DNA of 64,000 nucleotides from Alcanivorax sp. DP30. GTDB lineage: Bacteria; Pseudomonadota; Gammaproteobacteria; Pseudomonadales; Alcanivoracaceae. Both the position numbers and the translations under genes were made by a program. Positions 48,256 to 57,621 of this stretch are shown in pieces (positions within the stretch are counted from its first letter, which is position 1; every line of letters starts with the position of its first letter). Below the pieces are notes generated by a model. It worked only from the letters and a program-made list of their open reading frames with translations. It searched no databases and was not told the DNA's origin. The stretch is from the NCBI RefSeq assembly GCF_009882945.1, contig NZ_WTUY01000002.1:2927-66926 (forward strand), in the 5' to 3' direction.

Positions 48256-51177
48256 TCATTCCACCAACCCCTGTTCTTCCAGCGCTTGTTTGAGCGCCTT
48301 GCGGGCAATCTGTGCTTCGGACTCCAGCGCCTTGAGCTCGGAGTTCAAGGCTTCAAGGGCGTCCTCGCTACTGCTGCTGACCAGTTTGTCCAGTTCGATT
48401 TTCTTGTCGGCCAGTGCACTTTCCGCACGGGCGGCTTCCAGCTTGAGGGTCTTGAGATCCTTGCCGGTGTGGGCACGGATGTCTGCCTTGGCGTCTTCCA
48501 CTAATGCATCCAGCGCGTCACGGGCGTTGTCGGCCTTGGCCTTGAGCTTGTCCACCTTCTGCTGCATGGCGTTGAGCTCGTCGGCACTGACTTCCTCTTT
48601 GCGTTCGGCACGCTCGAAAGCCGCGTGAGCTTCCTTGTACTGCTTGTGTGCCATGTTATAGGCGGTTTTCAGGCCCTTGAGCCGCTTCTGGCGCTTGGCG
48701 GCGGCGTCCGGGTCTACGGCTTTCAATGATTGCGGTGCGGTGGTCTCTGCGACCTTCGGTGCGTCCGTTGGTGCCGGCGGTGCCTTGGGGGTAGCCGGTG
48801 CCGAGGCCTTGGCGTCACGCAGTTCGGCTTTCCAGTGGTCCGCATCGGCCTTGAGCGTGTCCGCCTGGGCACGAAGCTCGGCGGCGTTGTCCGCGCCGGC
48901 TTCCTCGGCTTCCCTGGCGGCTTTCACGGCGGCCTTGTAGGCAGAGGACACTTCACCGACCTTCTTCTTCAGCTCGGTGAGAGGGTCCGCGGGAGCCGCT
49001 GCCGGAGCAGGAGCAGCAGGCGCATTGGCCTTGGCATCGCGCAGCTCGGCCTTGAGCTGATCGGCGCTGGCTTTCAGTTCGTCTGCCTTGGCGCGAAGTT
49101 CGGCGGCATTGTCGTCGCCATTGGCCTCGGCTTCCTTGGCGGCTTTTACTGCAGCCTTGTAGGCGGAGGAGGCATCGCCAACCTGCTTTTTCAGCTCCGC
49201 TACGGGATCCGCCTGGGGCGCCGCCGGCGCGGTAGCGGGTGCGTTTGCCTTCGCATCACGCAGTTCTGCTTTGAATTTGTCGGCGGTGGCTTTCAGTTCG
49301 TCTGCTCTGGCGCGCAGTTCGCTGGCATTGTCATCGCCGTTGGCTTCCGCTTCCTTGGCCGCTTTCACGGCTGTTTTGTAGGCACTGGATGCATCGCCGA
49401 CCTGCTTTTTCAGCTTGCTGACAATGTCTTCGGCGGGGGCTGGGGCAGGGGCCGCGTTGCCGGCATCACGAACGGCGGCCTTGGCCTTGTCGGCAATCTC
49501 CTTGAGGCGATCCGCCTCTGCTTTCAGTTCCGCGGCGTTTTCGGCGCCCTCGGCATCCGCCGCTTTTGCTGCCTTGACGGCGGCTTTGTACGCCTTGGAC
49601 GCTTCCAGGGAGGCTTGCTTTAGCGCAGCGGTATCAACGGAGGGCGTTGCCGCGGCTTCTTTCTTCTTGCGGTTGGCTTCCAGGCGCGCCTGACGACGGG
49701 CTTCCTTCTCGGCCTTTTCAGCATCGATACGGGCCTGGCGGGCTTCAAAGCGCTGACGAGCCTTGTCAGCCTTGAGCTGGTCGGCCGCCTGCTGGCGCAC
49801 CGCGCCCTTGGCATAACGGTAATACTGCACCAACGGAATATGGCTCGGGCAGACATAGGCACAGGCACCGCACTCGATGCAGTCCATCAGGTTATGGTGC
49901 TGGGCCTTTTCCAGATCGTCGTTTTTAGCGTGCCAGTACAGCTGCTGGGGCAGCAGGTTTGCCGGGCACACTTCAGCGCAGGAGCCACAACGGATACAGG
50001 GTTGCTCCGGGGGCGGCTCAGGCAGCTCTTCCGGGCTGGCGGCAATGATACAGTTGCTGGTTTTGACCAGCGGCACGCCGGGATTATGCAGGGTAAAGCC
50101 CATCATGGGGCCGCCCATGACCAGCCGGCCCAGTTTGTCCGGATCTACCCCGCCGTGGCGGAGCAGGTCGCTAACAGGGGTGCCGATCAACACGTCATAG
50201 TTGCCGGGCCGGGCAACGCCGTCCCCGGTGAGGGTGGTGATCCGCTGGATCAGTGGCTCGCCATTAATGACCGCGCGTTTGATGGCGAAGGCGGTGCCCA
50301 CATTCTGGCACACCACCCCCACATGGGCAGGTAGCTGGCCACTTTTCACTTCCTTGCCGGTGACCAGCTGGATCAGCTGTTTCTCACCGCCGGAGGGATA
50401 CTTGGTGGGCACCACGCGAATTTCGATATCGCAGCCCTTGCAGGCCTGCTTGAGCGCCTTGATGGCTTCCGGCTTGTTGTCTTCGATGCCGAGGAGAGTC
50501 CGGCGCGGGTTCAGCAGGTACTGCAGAATATGAATGCCGGTGATGATTTCGTCGGCGCGTTCGCGCATAAGACGGTCATCGGCGGTGATATACGGCTCAC
50601 ACTCCACCGCATTAATCACCAGTTCTTCCACTCGCTGGTGGTCGCCCAGGTTCACTTTGATGCTGGTGGGGAAACCGGCGCCGCCCATGCCGGCGATGCC
50701 TGCATGGCGAATGGTATCCACCACTTCCCCGGGGCTCATTTCGGTGTAGTCGCTGATCCCGCCATGGGGGATCCACTCATCCTTGCCATCCGTGTCGATC
50801 ACGATACAGATGGCATCCATCCCGGAGGGGTGCTGGATGGGGCGCGGACCGATGGCGCTCACCGTGCCTGAAGTAGGCGCATGGATGGCAGCGCTGACGG
50901 CACCAGCGGGCTCGGCAATCATCTGCCCCTTGAGCACCTTGTCACCGGGCTCTACCAGCGGCTTGGCCGGAGCTCCGATGTGCATGTTCAGTGGCAAGAT
51001 CAACTGAGCGGGCAGGGGGCCGGGCGCAATATCGGTACCGTTGGAAAGATGCTTCATCTCCGGCGGATGAATACCGCCGTGGAAGTCATGGACCGCCGCC
51101 GGGCGACGGATACCCAGCGCCAGACGCGCAAAAATTGACGTCGGTTTCCTGGTCTTTGCAGCTTCCATCTGGCTCAT
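48256..51177 (-). CDS. rnfC: RNF complex subunit RnfC (RsxC) with long repeated C-terminal domain
   Basis: The NADH/flavin-binding, peripheral RNF subunit. N-terminal core (residues 1-470): GGIHPPEMK, GGAGFPTSIK for FMN/NADH, and two ferredoxin motifs CIRCGSCAEVCP and CIECGACAYVCP. From about 515 on the protein is Ala/Lys/Glu-rich and repeated: four units of about 66-70 aa (each with SSAYKAAVKAAKEAE and AELRAKADELKA) joined by Pro/Ala linkers (APAPAAAPADP). A fifth degenerate unit and a coiled-coil tail follow. 973 aa against about 740 in E. coli; the expansion is in this tail. Start ATG 51177 or the in-frame ATG 3 codons later. Confidence 0.95.
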   Translation of the reverse strand: MSQMEAAKTRKPTSIFARLALGIRRPAAVHDFHGGIHPPEMKHLSNGTDIAPGPLPAQLILPLNMHIGAPAKPLVEPGDKVLKGQMIAEPAGAVSAAIHAPTSGTVSAIGPRPIQHPSGMDAICIVIDTDGKDEWIPHGGISDYTEMSPGEVVDTIRHAGIAGMGGAGFPTSIKVNLGDHQRVEELVINAVECEPYITADDRLMRERADEIITGIHILQYLLNPRRTLLGIEDNKPEAIKALKQACKGCDIEIRVVPTKYPSGGEKQLIQLVTGKEVKSGQLPAHVGVVCQNVGTAFAIKRAVINGEPLIQRITTLTGDGVARPGNYDVLIGTPVSDLLRHGGVDPDKLGRLVMGGPMMGFTLHNPGVPLVKTSNCIIAASPEELPEPPPEQPCIRCGSCAEVCPANLLPQQLYWHAKNDDLEKAQHHNLMDCIECGACAYVCPSHIPLVQYYRYAKGAVRQQAADQLKADKARQRFEARQARIDAEKAEKEARRQARLEANRKKKEAAATPSVDTAALKQASLEASKAYKAAVKAAKAADAEGAENAAELKAEADRLKEIADKAKAAVRDAGNAAPAPAPAEDIVSKLKKQVGDASSAYKTAVKAAKEAEANGDDNASELRARADELKATADKFKAELRDAKANAPATAPAAPQADPVAELKKQVGDASSAYKAAVKAAKEAEANGDDNAAELRAKADELKASADQLKAELRDAKANAPAAPAPAAAPADPLTELKKKVGEVSSAYKAAVKAAREAEEAGADNAAELRAQADTLKADADHWKAELRDAKASAPATPKAPPAPTDAPKVAETTAPQSLKAVDPDAAAKRQKRLKGLKTAYNMAHKQYKEAHAAFERAERKEEVSADELNAMQQKVDKLKAKADNARDALDALVEDAKADIRAHTGKDLKTLKLEAARAESALADKKIELDKLVSSSSEDALEALNSELKALESEAQIARKALKQALEEQGLVE
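48780..49630 (-). repeat. Tandem 200-nt coding repeats in rnfC
   Basis: Four diverged units of about 66-70 codons encoding Ala-rich helical blocks ending in ELRDAKANAPA; the middle two units are nearly identical at protein level, so recent duplication or gene conversion is likely. Confidence 0.8.
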
Positions 51178-51225
51178 TTCCTGCCCTCGCTACTGCCCGG
51201 AGCGGTCCGGATGCGAAGTGGAAGC

Positions 51226-51260
51226 GTGTTACGTGTTACGTGAGGCGTGCAACGTTTCAT
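51226..51260. repeat. Heptamer-period array, site I
   Basis: GTGTTAC, GTGTTAC, GTGAGGC, GTGCAAC, GTTTCAT in strict 7-nt phase. It covers the rnfB stop codon (TGA at 51257-51259 on the minus strand) and lies between rnfB and rnfC. Confidence 0.7.
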
Positions 51261-51841
51261 AAATTCACCACCTCAATGCGGCTGTCCGGGCGCTGACCGA
51301 TGCCGGCGGGGCGATTCCAGCCCCAGGTCTGCAGGGTCGGTTTTACCGGCACGATATCGATGCAGTCCACCGGGCAGGGTTCCACACACAGGTCGCAACC
51401 GGTGCATTCGTCAACAATGACGGTATGCATCAGCTTGGCGGCACCGACAATGGCGTCCACGGGACAGGCCTGAATGCACTTGGTGCAACCGATGCACTCG
51501 TCCTCGCGGATATAGGCCACCTTGGCCACGTCGGCGTCTTCGGCGCCGTCATCGTCCAGCGTCAGCTCGTCACGCCCGAGCAGATCGGTCAGCGCGTCGA
51601 CGGTGTCCTGGCCACCTGGCGGACAACGGTTATGGTCTTCGCCTTCGGCAATGGCTTCGGCATAGGGGCGGCAGCCGGGGTGGCCGCACTGGCCACACTG
51701 AGTCTGCGGCAGCAACCCGTCGATCTGCTCGACGATAGGATCGCCTTCCACCTTGAACTTCTCCGAGGCGAAACCCAGGATGGCACCAAAGACGGCGGCC
51801 AGCCCCAGCAGGGCAGCAACAGCAATCAGTACGGCGGTCAT
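51257..51841 (-). CDS. rnfB: RNF complex subunit RnfB (RsxB)
   Basis: Ferredoxin-type electron-entry subunit. N-terminal membrane helix ([19 protein letters not shown]), an Fe-S domain with [16 protein letters not shown], then two [4Fe-4S] motifs [16 protein letters not shown] and [16 protein letters not shown]. 194 aa. Followed by site I and preceded by site J. Confidence 0.95.
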   Translation of the reverse strand: MTAVLIAVAALLGLAAVFGAILGFASEKFKVEGDPIVEQIDGLLPQTQCGQCGHPGCRPYAEAIAEGEDHNRCPPGGQDTVDALTDLLGRDELTLDDDGAEDADVAKVAYIREDECIGCTKCIQACPVDAIVGAAKLMHTVIVDECTGCDLCVEPCPVDCIDIVPVKPTLQTWGWNRPAGIGQRPDSRIEVVNL

Positions 51842-51865
51842 AGGCTGGCTCCGCGTGCAGCCAGC

Positions 51866-51893
51866 GTCAGGCGTTGAGCGTCAGGCCTCTGGC
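51866..51893. repeat. Heptamer-period array, site J
   Basis: GTCAGGC, GTTGAGC, GTCAGGC, CTCTGGC in phase; ends 6 nt from the rnfA stop, in the rnfA-rnfB spacer. Read with rnfA the words are GCCTGAC, GCTCAAC. Confidence 0.6.
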
Positions 51894-51899
51894 GTACAT

Positions 51900-52484
51900 T
51901 CATAGTTTGATCAGCCCCGAGAATCCCATGAACGCCAGCGACATCAAGCCAGCGGTGATCAGGCCGATGCTGGGGCCGCGGAAGGCCTCGGGCACGTCGG
52001 CGACGGCAATGCGCTCACGCATGGCGGCAAACAGCACCAAAACCAGGGAAAAACCCAGCGCTGCGCCAAATCCATAGGTCAGCGACGACATGAAGGTGGC
52101 GTCTTCCTGGCGAACGTTCAGCAGGGCCACCCCCAGCACGGCACAGTTGGAGGTGATCAAGGGCAGGAACACACCCAGCACCCGGTACAGCAGCGGGCTG
52201 GCCTTCTTTACGAACATTTCGGTGAACTGCACGGCTACCGCGATCACCAGAATGAAACTGATGGTACGCAGGTATTCCAGCTCGAAGGGCACCAGAATGT
52301 AGGCCCAGGTCAGGTAGGCGAGCACGGAAGACAGGGTCAGCACAAAGGTCGTTGCCAGGGACATGCCCATGGCTGTCTCGATCTTGTTCGAGACCCCCAT
52401 GAACGGACACAATCCGAGGAATTGCACCAGAACAAAGTTGTTAACCAGCACTGCGCTGATCAGTATCAGGACGTATTCGGTCAT
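51900..52484 (-). CDS. rnfA: RNF complex subunit RnfA (RsxA)
   Basis: Membrane subunit paired with RnfE. 194 aa, six helices; [24 protein letters not shown] and [18 protein letters not shown] carry the two conserved Cys that bind the intramembrane [2Fe-2S] cluster. First gene of rnfABCDGE. Confidence 0.96.
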   Translation of the reverse strand: MTEYVLILISAVLVNNFVLVQFLGLCPFMGVSNKIETAMGMSLATTFVLTLSSVLAYLTWAYILVPFELEYLRTISFILVIAVAVQFTEMFVKKASPLLYRVLGVFLPLITSNCAVLGVALLNVRQEDATFMSSLTYGFGAALGFSLVLVLFAAMRERIAVADVPEAFRGPSIGLITAGLMSLAFMGFSGLIKL

Positions 52485-52815
52485 TTCACCTTGCTCGCGG
52501 GATAAACGCGGTGATGAGGACGCTCCGACTAGCCCTTGTTGAGCGCTAGCGCAAACAAGGGTTTACCCCGAGATCCCCGGATTTTCAGGGCCGCATAGTA
52601 TGCGTGAGCCCCTGCAAAGGCTCAAGAATGATAATGCATAAGCTTAACGTTTTGCCCGGGTTGCCACATTGACCCCCTGACACGGGCCTGCTGTGCATTT
52701 TACCACCACAGGAAGCCTTGAAACTTGCGCTCAACCTTGCAATCCAGTATCCAGAGAGGCCACGACGATAACGCACCAACACCCGACCCGGTGCACAAGC
52801 CAGGAGAGCACGCCC
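52485..52815. other. Divergent promoter region between rnfA and the aminotransferase gene
   Basis: No gene. A hairpin CCCTTGTT / AACAAGGG at 52533-52561 encloses the palindrome GCGCTAGCGC in its loop and sits about 50 nt upstream of rnfA. A weak Fur-like AATGATAATGCAT lies near 52628. Both are only candidates for leader or operator. Confidence 0.35.
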
Positions 52816-53940
52816 GTGACAGATTTGCCCCGCGATTTTGACCGAGACGGATTGCTGGAATATTCCGTGGTCTTTACGGACCGTTCCCTGAACCACATGT
52901 CCCAGCAGTTCCAGCAGGTAATGCGGGATATCTCGGACAATCTCAAGAAGGTGTATAACGGCCATTGCGTGGCAGTAGTGCCCGGCGGGGGCAGCTTCGG
53001 GATGGAGGCCGTGGCCCGGCAGTTTGCCACCGGCCAGCACTGCCTGGTGATACGCAATGGCTTCTTCAGCTTCCGCTGGAGTCAGATCTTCGAGATGGGG
53101 AGCATTCCCGCATCGGAAACGGTGCTCAAGGCCCGTCCCACAGGTGATGCCCCTCGTGCGCCATTTGCTCCGGCCCCCATTGAGGACGTGGTCGCCACCA
53201 TCAAGGCCGAAAAACCGGGGGTGGTTTTTGCCCCTCATGTGGAAACGGCTTCCGGCATCATCCTCCCGGACGATTACCTCAAGCAGGTGGCCGATGCGGT
53301 GCACAGTGTGGGCGGGTTGTTCGTGCTGGACTGCATTGCTTCCGGCACCATCTGGGTGGATATGAAGAAGGTGGGTGTTGATGTGCTGATCAGCGCCCCG
53401 CAGAAGGGCTGGAGCTCCTCCCCTTGCAGCGCTCTGGTGATGATGAGTGAGGCTGCCGAGGCACGTCTTCAGGAAACCACCTCTACCAGCTTCGCTGCCG
53501 ACCTGAAAAAGTGGCGCGACATCATGGTTGCCTACGAAAACGGTGGCCATGCTTACCACGCCACCATGCCCACCGATGCCCTGCGTGGCTTCCGTGACAC
53601 CATGCTGGAAACGATTCATGAGGGCCTCACTGCCGTCAAGGAACGCCAGTGGAAACTGGGTATGGCGGTAAGGGAACTGTTGGCCAGTCATGGTTTCGAG
53701 AGTGTTGCCGCCGAGGGCTTTGAGGCCCCCGGCGTGGTGGTGTCCTACACCACGGATGATGCCATCAAGAGCGGTGCCGCCTTTGTGAAGCTCGGTTTGC
53801 AAACCGCGGGTGGCGTGCCGCTGATGTGCGACGAACCGGCAGACTTCAAGACCTTCCGCGTGGGGCTGTTCGGGCTGGACAAGCTGGGTGATGTGGATGC
53901 CGCGGTGGCGCGCCTGAAAAGCGCGCTGGACAAGCTTTGA
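52816..53940 (+). CDS. Class V aminotransferase (alanine-glyoxylate / phosphoserine-type)
   Basis: 374-aa PLP enzyme. Fold-type I class V features: VVPGGGSFGMEAVARQF, the Asp in VLDCIASGTIWVD contacting PLP and the Schiff-base Lys in SAPQKGWSSSPC. Alanine- or serine-glyoxylate aminotransferase is the nearest type I recognise; phosphoserine aminotransferase is less likely. GTG 52816 follows AGGAG; longer in-frame starts have weaker support. Terminator-like hairpin at 53951. Confidence 0.85.
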   Translation: MTDLPRDFDRDGLLEYSVVFTDRSLNHMSQQFQQVMRDISDNLKKVYNGHCVAVVPGGGSFGMEAVARQFATGQHCLVIRNGFFSFRWSQIFEMGSIPASETVLKARPTGDAPRAPFAPAPIEDVVATIKAEKPGVVFAPHVETASGIILPDDYLKQVADAVHSVGGLFVLDCIASGTIWVDMKKVGVDVLISAPQKGWSSSPCSALVMMSEAAEARLQETTSTSFAADLKKWRDIMVAYENGGHAYHATMPTDALRGFRDTMLETIHEGLTAVKERQWKLGMAVRELLASHGFESVAAEGFEAPGVVVSYTTDDAIKSGAAFVKLGLQTAGGVPLMCDEPADFKTFRVGLFGLDKLGDVDAAVARLKSALDKL

Positions 53941-53950
53941 TCCGGCCGTC

Positions 53951-53975
53951 GGCAGTGGCCAAGCTGGCCACTGCC
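53951..53975 (+). terminator. Hairpin after the aminotransferase gene
   Basis: Perfect 10-bp stem GGCAGTGGCC / GGCCACTGCC with a 5-nt loop, 11 nt after the stop; the T tract is weak (TCTTAA). Confidence 0.6.
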
Positions 53976-54151
53976 TCTTAAACCATTCCTCCCCAATGAT
54001 GAGGCAACTGACAATTCGGCTTTACTTATCTTGTAGGCAGTGCAAATATTTGAATCAGTTCACAGGTTACTTGTGACAGGGTTGGGCCTCCATTGGGGTG
54101 GCGGCGCTGACTGGAAGATAAAAAACCGACTGAATCCTTTTGGGGGATACC

Positions 54152-55978
54152 ATGCAATTTTCAGGTCGTCTATTGGTAGGCGGGAGCCTGCTGTTGTTGA
54201 TCGCCGGCTGTAAATGGGAGCTGGCAGATACTAATCAGGCTGTACAATCCGACTCCGCATTCACTCTGAATCGAAGTATGACAACCGATTCATTCTCAGG
54301 GGATTCAGGCTCCCAGTCTTTTAACCCGACAAGCTGCTTGTCGCTTCCGGATAATTGGATGCATCAGGTAGACGCCGAGATTACAACAAACCTGTCTGAG
54401 CCTCCGGTCTTGGCAATTACCGAGCAGTCGGCCGCGGCTCTTTCACTGCAAAGTGCCTTCCCTCGTGAAGGGGCGTCTTGGACGTGTTACTCCGCATTCT
54501 CTACCACCACAGCATTGGGTGATGATACCCAGGGCACCGTGACCTGGACGATTACGCCGGCCAATCTGGTCGATCCTGTGCAGATTGCCTCCACCCTCGG
54601 GTTAGATGTTGATGAGACTATGAGTGCCTTGACCGTGCAAGACATCTTCCCCGGAAGTATTCCTGCTGGCGAGCCGACAAGACTGGTTGATGAAAGTCCG
54701 TTGACTTTTACATTTAGTTTTATGGAAGGGCCATCGCAACGCCGTGAGTATGCTTCTACTTCTTTTAACGGCAAGTTGTTGGTATCCGGTTTGTCCGGGC
54801 GGCCGATCACCACTTTTTCTTTTGATGGAAACGAGGTCACTAGCGATACAGATTTTCCTTTATTTGTTGATTCAGAAGGGACGCCTGTTGTTGAGGGTAA
54901 TGAGCTGCTATTCCCGGTAGTGTCTGATGATGATGTCGTCATTGCTGCGACCACGGATGGCCTTGCATGGACCCCTTTTGCTACGGGTGTTGCCGGCTCG
55001 GAGATTGTGTCTTTGTCGCTTGATGAAGGTAGTAACCGTTGGGTGCTGATCGTGCTCGAAGAGCGTATGCCGGAAGCCTATTACCTCTCCAACAGCGATG
55101 ATGAAAGCCGCTTTACCCCTCTTGGGGAAGAGCCGGGCATGGCCAGCTCACTGGAGATGTATTTCCTGGGCACGGTAACGGCTGAGAATGGCGAGGTGAT
55201 GTTGCTGGGCGTTGATGGTTCAGCGCTGCGTCTGGTACAGGTGGGCGAGACTGACTGGATCGATTCAACCCTGCTGGAAACCTCGGATGAGCTTGAGGAC
55301 GTTGCGGCCCTCGTCAAAGATGATGTTCTCTATGTCGCGATTGGTGGCGATATGGAAAGCAGTGGTTTCTACAAGAAAATGCTAAACGCTGAGTCGGGGC
55401 TTCAGGTTGTATCCGCCTTGCCGGAGAATGATGGTATTGCTGACTTCGAGACAATAGGTAATGCGATGTTGCTGGTGACCGACAGCGATGTGCTGCTCAG
55501 CGAAAACAATGGTGAGACCTGGGAGTCATTGTTGGCTGAATCGTTTGCAGACCTGATCGCAGAAGGCTGGGTTCTGAATGCGGCAAAGTTGGATGCGCTC
55601 ACGACATCGGAAGTCCTTGTGTCTGTGACGGCCTATAGTCAGAACGAAGAGGGGCCCCCTATCACCGCAATGATCAAGGTTGACCTGGCCTCAGGTGAAA
55701 CGAAACTGATGGGTGGCAGTGGTACCTACCCTTCGCCCACCAGTCCGAATACCCCTGATAATACCTGGCGCTATCTGGGTAGCGTTGATAGCGATCACTA
55801 CCGGTTTGCGTTCAACATGGATAGCAGTATGGTAATAGAGCGATTTGCGTTGAAGACGTCGGTTTCTGAATCTTCTGGCGTCAATGATCGCTCTAACAGC
55901 AGCAGTAGTGGTGGTAGCAGTGGCCCAGTGATGCTGTTGATCATGCTGGTTGCCTTTGCAAGAGTTCGGGCAAGGTAA
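54152..55978 (+). CDS. Lipoprotein with sialidase-like repeats and GlyGly-CTERM-like tail
   Basis: 608 aa. The signal peptide ends in LLLIAGC, so the N-terminus is lipidated. The central part (about 230-560) has beta-propeller-like repeats, one with the BNR-type box SENNGETWESL near residue 453. The C-terminus is SSSGGSSGP, a hydrophobic helix VMLLIMLVAFA, and the basic RVRAR; this Gly/Ser-helix-Arg form matches GlyGly-CTERM sorting tails cleaved by rhombosortase. Both an N-terminal lipid anchor and a C-terminal sorting tail on one protein are unusual. ATG 54152 with GGGGGA upstream. Function unknown. Confidence 0.75.
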   Translation: MQFSGRLLVGGSLLLLIAGCKWELADTNQAVQSDSAFTLNRSMTTDSFSGDSGSQSFNPTSCLSLPDNWMHQVDAEITTNLSEPPVLAITEQSAAALSLQSAFPREGASWTCYSAFSTTTALGDDTQGTVTWTITPANLVDPVQIASTLGLDVDETMSALTVQDIFPGSIPAGEPTRLVDESPLTFTFSFMEGPSQRREYASTSFNGKLLVSGLSGRPITTFSFDGNEVTSDTDFPLFVDSEGTPVVEGNELLFPVVSDDDVVIAATTDGLAWTPFATGVAGSEIVSLSLDEGSNRWVLIVLEERMPEAYYLSNSDDESRFTPLGEEPGMASSLEMYFLGTVTAENGEVMLLGVDGSALRLVQVGETDWIDSTLLETSDELEDVAALVKDDVLYVAIGGDMESSGFYKKMLNAESGLQVVSALPENDGIADFETIGNAMLLVTDSDVLLSENNGETWESLLAESFADLIAEGWVLNAAKLDALTTSEVLVSVTAYSQNEEGPPITAMIKVDLASGETKLMGGSGTYPSPTSPNTPDNTWRYLGSVDSDHYRFAFNMDSSMVIERFALKTSVSESSGVNDRSNSSSSGGSSGPVMLLIMLVAFARVRAR

Positions 55979-56137
55979 AGCAATAGCCTGCTCCACTGCC
56001 GTACAATTAGTGCGGCAGTGCTCACCGCTGGTTGATCTGTAGCATGGGCGACATAAGCCTTCAGGACTGGTTGAAATTTACCGGTTACGCGGGAGCCCGT
56101 TTGGCTCCTTTTTTGTGCTCAATTGGCGGGGGAAGGG

Positions 56138-56809
56138 ATGCCTACTCAGGACAGTGTAATCCTGCTGCACGGTTTGGCTCGTACCGCTCGTGCCATGACA
56201 AAAATGGAGAAAGCTCTCACCGAACACGGCTATACCGTGATCAATCAAGGCTACCCCTCCACCCGCCATGACATTCCCGAGCTTGCAGCCCAGACCCTGC
56301 CAAAAGCGCTGGCGCAATGTCCGAACACCGGCAGCATCCATTTCGTCACCCATTCCATGGGTGGCATTCTGTTGCGGCAGTACCTCAGCCAGAACACCAT
56401 CCCGCGCCTGGGTCGTGCCGTCATGCTCGGACCGCCCAACCAGGGGAGTGAAGTGGTGGACCATCTCGGTGGTTGGGCGCCATTTCGCTGGGTCAATGGT
56501 CCTGCAGGAAGCCAGATGAGCACTGCTCCGGACAGCCTGCCCGGGAACCTGGGACCGGTGGATTTCTCTCTGGGGGTCATCGCCGGCAACCGGACCGTCA
56601 ACCTGCTTCTTTCCACCATGCTGCCGGGTCCCAACGACGGCAAGGTCACTGTGGAGAGGACGAAGGTAAAAGGCATGCACGACCATCTTGTGCTGCCGGT
56701 GACGCATCCGTTCATGATGCGCAACGAGACTGTCATCGAGCAAGTGAGAATATTTCTGGCAACCGGCGCCTTTGACTATCCGCAAAAGCCTGAGAGGGAA
56801 GAGGGTTAG
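56138..56809 (+). CDS. Alpha/beta-hydrolase, lipase-like (PGAP1/LipA-type)
   Basis: 223 aa. VILLHGLARTARAM forms the oxyanion loop, the nucleophile Ser is in VTHSMGGILLRQYL, and C-terminal GMHDHLVLPVTHPFMM provides His. No signal peptide, so cytoplasmic. ATG 56138 with GGGGGAAGGG upstream. Ester substrate unknown. Confidence 0.85.
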   Translation: MPTQDSVILLHGLARTARAMTKMEKALTEHGYTVINQGYPSTRHDIPELAAQTLPKALAQCPNTGSIHFVTHSMGGILLRQYLSQNTIPRLGRAVMLGPPNQGSEVVDHLGGWAPFRWVNGPAGSQMSTAPDSLPGNLGPVDFSLGVIAGNRTVNLLLSTMLPGPNDGKVTVERTKVKGMHDHLVLPVTHPFMMRNETVIEQVRIFLATGAFDYPQKPEREEG

Positions 56810-56841
56810 CTGCATCTTTTTATTGAGTGGGACAGGAATTG

Positions 56842-57444
56842 ATGCTGAATATTATCGATAAGGAAGAGGACAGCGCTTTTCTACGGCAGAAAAAGAGATC
56901 GCTCAGGAACACGTTCAAACCGACACAAGCTGCCACCATTGAAGAAGCGAATCTGCTTTGTGCCTGGCTGACGGTCAGCGGGCGAGCCGATGAAGCTTGC
57001 GACATTCTGCGTGAGTACGCGGAGCACATTCCTCTGGAAAAATCCCGCTGGGACCGCGCAGAAGCTGCCTGTAAGGCAATGCTGTTACTGGCCTATCTTG
57101 AAAAGCAGAGGGGCAACAAGGCGGAGAGTGAACGGCTGAGTCAATGGGCCTTGACGCAGTGGCTCATCACCGGTTCACGCCGTGAAGACAAAAGCACCCT
57201 GTTCTGGCGTCAGGTGGAAGCATTCAACACGGTCACAGATATGATCCAGTTCTGCGACATGCCGCACAATAATATGTGCGTGGCTTATGGAGAGCATTTT
57301 CTGGAGTTTCTCTACTTTGAGCAGTTGGGTGAGTATTTCGAAGAGTTTTCCCCCACAGACCAACTCATGCTGACTTCGGCCCTGGGTGAGACTATCCGGA
57401 TTTTGAAAGCACAGCTATTGGCTTTAGCAGATGATGGGAGATGA
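56842..57444 (+). CDS. Cytoplasmic helical protein of unknown function
   Basis: 200 aa, no signal peptide or membrane segment. Helical, with TPR-like pattern in the first half (EEANLLCAWLTVSGRADEACDILREYAE). ATG 56842 is chosen (AGGA upstream); GTG 56827 is an alternative. No family recognised. Confidence 0.6.
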   Translation: MLNIIDKEEDSAFLRQKKRSLRNTFKPTQAATIEEANLLCAWLTVSGRADEACDILREYAEHIPLEKSRWDRAEAACKAMLLLAYLEKQRGNKAESERLSQWALTQWLITGSRREDKSTLFWRQVEAFNTVTDMIQFCDMPHNNMCVAYGEHFLEFLYFEQLGEYFEEFSPTDQLMLTSALGETIRILKAQLLALADDGR

Positions 57445-57621
57445 TGCTCTCCTTGTTGGTTTCGGAATATGGATAATCCGGTCCGGTTTTCCCGGGGCGT
57501 GAATAGATTCATGGTCCCGAGACAATGCTTGGGCGTGCGATTCCCGCACAGATCTAGTCCAGCCCTTCCCAGGTTCATGATGTGATAAAGTAGTCGCCAC
57601 ACTCCCAGCCCCGGATTCCCC

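Noticed and set aside
48730-49623. Plus-strand 297-aa Gly-rich frame
   Set aside because: Antisense of the rnfC Ala-rich repeats; the repeat composition creates the open frame.
52628-52650. Fur box upstream of the aminotransferase
   Set aside because: Only part of the 19-bp consensus is present and no iron gene is adjacent.
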